Assembly (NCBI GenBank): GCA_030674185.1
Contig: JAPXFY010000023.1
Span: 17,774,762 to 17,784,761, forward strand
Reading direction: 5' to 3'
DNA length: 10,000 nucleotides
DNA from: Monoplex corrugatus
Taxonomy: Eukaryota; Mollusca; Gastropoda; Littorinimorpha; Ranellidae
The notes beneath the pieces were generated by a model. The model did no database searches and had not been told where the DNA came from. It saw nothing but the letters and a program-made list of their open reading frames with translations. The translations under genes and the position numbers were made by a program. Within the stretch, counting starts at the first letter, position 1. Every line of letters starts with the position of its first letter. Below, piece after piece: positions 6,363 through 10,000 of the stretch.

Positions 6363-8165
6363 AGAAAACCATGTCACTCACCAACAACAAACCATGTCAC
6401 TCACCAACAACAAACAATGTCACTCACCAACAACAAACCATGCCACTCACCAACAACAAGCCATGTCATGTCACTCGCCAACAACAAACAATGCACTCAC
6501 CAAAAACAAACAATCACTCACCAACAACAAACCATGTCACTCACCAACAACAAACCATGTCACTCACCAACAACAAACCATATCACTCACCAACAACAAA
6601 CCATGTCACTCACCAACAACAAACCATGTCACTCACCAACAACAAACCATGTCACTCACCAACAACAAACCATGTCACTCACCAACAACAAACAATGTCA
6701 CTCCAACAACAAAACCATGTCACTCACCAACAACAAACCATGTCACTCACCAACAACAAACCATGTCACTCACCAACAACAAACCATGTCATGTCACTCA
6801 CCAACAACAAACAATGTCACTCACCAACAACAAACCATTCATGTCACTCACCAACAACAAACCATGTCATGTCACTCACCAACAACAAACCATGTCATGT
6901 CACTCACCAACAACAAACCATGTCACTCACCAACAACAAACAATGTCACTCACCAACAACAAACATATCACCCAACCTGTGTGGTGACAGTAACCAACAA
7001 CAAACCATGTCACACTCACCAACAACAAACCATGTCACTCACCAACAACAAGCCATGTCACTCACCAACAACAAACATATCACCCACCTGTGTGGTTACA
7101 GTAACCAACAACAAACCATGTCACTCACCAACAACAAACCATATCACCCACCTGTGTGGTTACGTAACCAACAACAAGCCATGTCACTCACCAACAACAA
7201 ACCATATCACCCACCTGTGTGGTTACAGTAACCAACAACAAACCATGTCACTCACCAACAACAAACCATGTCACCCACCTGTGTGGTTACAGTAACCAAC
7301 AACAAACCATGTCACTCACCAACAACAAACCATGTCACTCACCAACAACAATGTCACTCACCAACAACAAGCCATGTCACTCACCAACAACAAACCATAT
7401 CACCCACCTGTGTGGTTACAGTAACCAACAACAAACCATGTCATTCACCAACAACAAACCATATCACCCACCTAGTGTGTTCAGTACCAACAACAAGCCA
7501 TGTCACTCACCAACAACAAACCATATCACCCACCTGTGTGGTTACAGTAACCAACAACAAACCATGTCACTCACCAACAACAAACCATGTCACTCACCAA
7601 CAACAAACCATTGCCACTCACCAACAACAAGCCATGTCACTCACCAACAAACAAACCACATCACCCACCTGTGTGGTTACAGTAACCAACAACAAACCAT
7701 GTCACTCACCAACAACAAACCATGTCACTCACCAACAACAAACCATGTCACTCACCAACAACAAGCCATGTCACTCACCAACAACAAACCATATCACCCA
7801 CCTGTGTGGTTACAGTAACCAACAACAAACCATGTCACTCACCAACAACAAACCATGTCACTCACCAACAACAAACCATATCACCCAACATGTGTGGTTA
7901 CAGTAACCAACAACAAACCATGTCACTCACCAACAACAAACCATGTCACTCACCAACAACAATGTCACTCACCAACAACAAACCATGTCACTCACCAACA
8001 ACAATGTCACTCACCAAACAACAAACCATGTCACTCACCAACAACAATGTCACTCACCAACAACACACATGTCACTCACCAACAACAAACCATATCATCC
8101 ACCTGTGTGGTTACAGTAACCAACAAAAAACAATGTCACCCACTAACAACAAACCATGTCACCCA
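6363..8165 (-). repeat. 23-bp minisatellite with interspersed 41-bp higher-order units
   Basis: The basic 23-bp unit (plus strand: ATGTCACTCACCAACAACAA plus three bases, roughly 55-60 copies) is interrupted from 6960 onward by twelve 41-bp units carrying CACCTGTGTGG and GTTACAGTAACC. Small indels occur (TGTCATGTCA duplications, a missing CACC at about 6700). On the minus strand the 23-mer holds GGTGAGTGACATGG and the 41-mer ACCACACAGGTGGGTGATAT. The latter matches the exon A end and donor (AACCACACAG|GTAGGTGACAT) at 19 of 21 positions, so the array probably descends from that boundary. His/Gln/Thr-rich open frames on the plus strand reflect the repeat. It fills over half of the intron between exons A and B. 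Confidence 0.96.
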
Positions 8166-8180
8166 CTGACAACGAACTAT

Positions 8181-8351
8181 GTCACCTACCTGCCTGATGT
8201 CACCCACCTGCCTGACGTCACCTACCTACCTGGTGTCACCTACCTGCCTGACGTCACCTACCTGCCTGATGTCACCTACCTGCCTGATGTCACCTACCTG
8301 TCTGACGTCACCCACCTCCCTAATGTCACCCACCTGTCTGATGTCACCTAC
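8181..8351 (-). repeat. 18-bp minisatellite seeded at the exon A 5' splice site, ten units
   Basis: GTCAC begins units at 8181, 8199, 8217, 8235, 8253, 8271, 8289, 8307, 8325 and 8343, an exact 18-bp period. The last unit is the real exon A donor region. Read on the minus strand most units contain a splice-donor-like (C/G)AG|GT(A/G)GGTGAC. Three units contain TGACGTCA. The period is a multiple of three, but an in-frame TGA directly after the exon A donor (ACA GGT AGG TGA) closes that frame, unlike in the exon B array. Confidence 0.95.
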
Positions 8352-8500
8352 CTGTGTGGTTGGAGTTCCAGGCAGTGAAGGAGACAGGTAGATCAGAGGT
8401 CCAGGTGTAGGTGCCGGCACTGGCCGTGTCAGACAGACCTAGCCAGTAATGCTGGCCAACACTCTGGTCCAACTGCGCCACCACGAATGACTGCACAGCT
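8352..8500 (-). CDS. Exon A: central part of the first visible CTLD
   Basis: The 149 nt give one base finishing a codon, 49 codons, then a G that begins a split Gly codon. The protein reads AVQSFVVAQLD, QSVGQHYWLGLSD, TASAGTYTWTSDLPVSFTAW and NSNHT. YWLGL is the conserved CTLD core motif (WIGL block), and YTWTSD with FTAW is the following strand pair. The calcium/sugar-site region, usually W-x-x-G-E-P-N-N, is shortened to WNSNHTGNE after joining exon B, so EPN/QPD is absent. NHT is a potential N-glycosylation site. The acceptor is TTTATCCAG ending at 8501, with its T-rich tract supplied by an adjoining TTTA microsatellite. The donor CACACAG|GTAGGT at 8351 is strong. An alternative acceptor at GTGCAG, nine bases inside, is possible but would not keep this phase assignment. 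Confidence 0.85.
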
Positions 8501-8520
8501 CTGGATAAATAAACGAACAA
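8501..8520 (-). promoter_or_regulatory. 3' splice site of exon A built from a TTTA microsatellite
   Basis: Read on the minus strand, GTTCGTTTATTTATCCAG ends at 8501 directly before exon A. The T-rich tract is continuous with the (TTTA)n array that extends to 8670. Confidence 0.7.
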
Positions 8521-8539
8521 ATAAATAAATAAATAAATA

Positions 8540-8595
<56 letters not shown>

Positions 8596-8606
8596 AAATA
8601 AACAAA

Positions 8607-8645
<39 letters not shown>

Positions 8646-8670
8646 ATTAATTAATGAATAAATAAATAAA
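8506..8670. repeat. (AAAT)n tetranucleotide microsatellite
   Basis: About 40 AAAT units with rare variants (AAAC near 8515 and 8600, TTAATTAATG near 8645). It abuts the exon A acceptor on the gene's upstream side. Confidence 0.97.
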
Positions 8671-8784
8671 TGAGCTGGCTGACTGACTGACTAACTGACT
8701 GACCGAATGAATGAATGAATGAATGAATGAATGAATGAATGAATGAATAATGAATAAATAGACCTATCAACCGACCAACCGAAG
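8671..8784. repeat. (CTGA)n and (GAAT)n short tetranucleotide arrays
   Basis: CTGA-like units at about 8676-8704, then about eleven GAAT units to 8748, then AATAAATAGACC and CCGACCAACCGA, a degenerate junction to the GATA array. Confidence 0.93.
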
Positions 8785-8799
8785 AACAGACAGATAGAC

Positions 8800-8896
<97 letters not shown>
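8785..8896. repeat. (GATA)n microsatellite
   Basis: About 26 units, preceded by GACA variants (ACAGACAGATAGACAG), ending at GATATGAAT. GATA is also a transcription-factor core, but a pure array of this kind is normally just a microsatellite. Confidence 0.97.
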
Positions 8897-8950
8897 TGAA
8901 TAAAGACAATAGACAGACAGAAAGAAAAGAAAGAAAGAAAGAAGAAGAAG

Positions 8951-8993
<43 letters not shown>

Positions 8994-9018
8994 AGAAGAG
9001 AAAAATAAAAAGAAAGAA
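8897..9018. repeat. (GAAA)n polypurine tract
   Basis: GACA-rich lead-in, then nearly pure A/G with GAAA and GAAGAA units from about 8920. On the gene's sense strand it is a long polypyrimidine (TTTC)n tract. No exon follows it before exon A, which starts about 400 bases downstream. Confidence 0.95.
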
Positions 9019-9054
9019 AAAACAAAATAATCGAAACGATCACCAGTAATCATA

Positions 9055-9300
9055 TCACATCAATCATCATCATCAATCATCTCATCATCATCTCATCTCT
9101 CATCATCATCATCATACATCATCACCATCATCATCATCATCATTCATCATCATCATCATCATCTCATCATCATCCATCATCATCTTCATCACTCACCATC
9201 ACCATCATCATCACCATCACCACCATCATCATCATCTCATCCCTCATCATTCATCATCATACATCATCATCATCCACCATCACCACCATCACATGCCCAC
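9055..9300. repeat. Irregular (ATC)n/(CATCAC)n tract
   Basis: ATC/TCA/CCA triplets broken by single-base slips (CATCTCATC, CATTCATC, CATACATC). Older and more interrupted than the ATC array near 5697. No coding exon seen. Confidence 0.93.
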
Positions 9301-10000
9301 CATAACATCTATCATCTCTATGACCACCACATCATCATCACTATTACCATCACCATCACCACCATCACCACCATCAACATTACCCTCACCATCAACATTC
9401 TCTCTATGACCATCACCATCATCACTATTACCATCACCATCACCCACATCAACACCATCACACTCAACATTACCCTCACCATCAACATTCTCTCTATGAC
9501 CATCACCATCATCACTATTACCATCACCATCACCACCATCACCATCATCAACATTACCCTCACCATCAAAATTCTCTCTATGACCATCACCATCATCACT
9601 ATTACCACCATCACCACCATCACCACCATCAACATTACCCTCACCATCAAAATTCTCTATGACCATCACCATCATCACTATTACCACCATCACCACCATC
9701 ACCACCATCAACATTTCCCTCACCATCAAAATTCTCTCTATGACCATCATCATCATCACTACTACCACCAGTGTCATCACCACCATCAACATTACCCTCA
9801 CCATCAAAATTCTCTCTATTACCATCACCATCACCACCATCACCACCATCAACATTACCCTCACCATCAAAATTCTCTCTATTACCATCACCATCACCAC
9901 CATCACCACCATCAACATTACCCTCACCATCAAAATTCTATAACCATCATCATCATCACTATTACCATCACCATCACCACCATCACCACCACCACCACCA
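9301..10000. repeat. Higher-order ATC/ACC satellite, units of 63-90 bp
   Basis: Triplet-rich spacers (ACCATCACC) are punctuated by a conserved cassette with CAACATTACCCTCACCATCA followed by AAATTCTCTCTATGA or a close variant. ATTCT marks occur near 9397, 9487, 9571, 9652, 9731, 9809, 9872 and 9935, so the period shortens from 90 to 63 bp rightward. The array runs off the window. The Met/Val/Asp-rich minus-strand frame is a repeat artefact; no stop-free exon with non-repeat composition is present. Confidence 0.94.

Larger units (their letters stand above)
2626..8500 (-). other. Partial gene: multi-CTLD (macrophage mannose receptor-like) lectin, three exons visible
   Basis: Model on the minus strand: exon A 8500-8352, intron with donor GTAGGT at 8351 and acceptor TGCAG ending at 5106, exon B 5105-4900, intron with donor GTAAGA at 4899 and acceptor ATCAG ending at 2754, exon C 2753-2626 with tentative donor GTGTGT at 2625. 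Exon A ends on one base (G) and exon B begins with two (GC), making Gly; exon B ends on a full codon and exon C starts on one. The joined 160 codons follow the C-type lectin fold order: WLGL core, C-terminal cysteines, Thr/Pro linker, next CTLD start (C-x10-C), then SW-x-x-A-x-x-x-C and GGDLASIH. Proteins of this type are usually secreted or single-pass pattern-recognition receptors. Signal peptide, transmembrane part and remaining CTLDs are outside the window. Introns are about 3.2 and 2.1 kb and consist almost wholly of tandem repeats. Confidence 0.82.

Noticed and set aside
6334..8391. Long His/Gln/Thr-rich and Ser-Pro-Thr-rich open frames on the plus strand
   Set aside because: They exist in overlapping frames only because the 23/41/18-bp units rarely contain stops. 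No start context, splice signals or non-repeat sequence supports a protein.
8785..8896. GATA-factor binding cluster
   Set aside because: A perfect tetranucleotide array with no other promoter features; most likely a plain microsatellite.
9289..9943. Met/Val/Asp-rich 214-residue minus-strand frame as a gene
   Set aside because: Only a triplet-satellite artefact; the residues change class when the frame slips.

Overview
This is eukaryotic, intron-rich and extremely repeat-rich DNA. No bacterial or phage feature was seen. A decayed RTE-like LINE, a tRNA-headed SINE whose core resembles one common in mollusc genomes, a multi-CTLD lectin gene and very heavy micro/minisatellite content together suggest a mollusc, most likely a gastropod. 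The species-level guess rests on remembered family resemblance and is moderate to weak.

The only host gene I can support lies on the minus strand, so it reads right to left. It is part of a multi-domain C-type lectin-like gene of the macrophage-mannose-receptor type. Three exons are visible: exon A (8500 to 8352, middle of one CTLD), exon B (5105 to 4900, end of that CTLD, a Thr/Pro linker and the start of the next CTLD) and exon C (2753 to 2626, first helix region of that next CTLD). The A/B junction is phase 1 and rebuilds a glycine; the B/C junction is phase 0. Together they give 160 complete codons with no stop. The gene continues beyond both visible ends, and its 5' part lies right of the window. 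Exon letters are local labels.

Layout on the plus strand: 1-1838, a broken, 5'-truncated RTE-like reverse transcriptase on the minus strand; 1833-1955, a hexanucleotide satellite at its 5' junction; 2132-2293, a polypyrimidine tract; 2349-2625, duplications of the end of exon C; 2626-2753, exon C; 2757-3770, tetranucleotide arrays; 3850-4896, a 32/27-bp minisatellite; 4900-5105, exon B; 5179-5607, a 43-bp minisatellite; 5697-5795, ATC/CAA microsatellites; 5797-6058, a SINE; 6363-8165, a 23/41-bp minisatellite; 8181-8351, an 18-bp minisatellite; 8352-8500, exon A; 8506-10000, an unbroken run of simple repeats ending in a 63-90 bp higher-order ATC/ACC satellite.

The most striking observation is that all three visible exon-intron boundaries (5' splice sites) have been copied into the intron that follows. 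The exon B boundary is present in about 35 tandem copies, each holding the end of the exon plus the start of the intron. The exon A boundary lies inside 18-bp and 41-bp tandem units. The exon C boundary recurs at about 77-81 bp spacing plus one decayed copy. The introns therefore carry on the order of 100 near-copies of 5' splice sites. For exon B the 27-nt unit is a multiple of three and the frame stays open, so use of any of the 18 intact intronic copies would add nine residues per unit. That is a testable and possibly undescribed source of length variation in a lectin.
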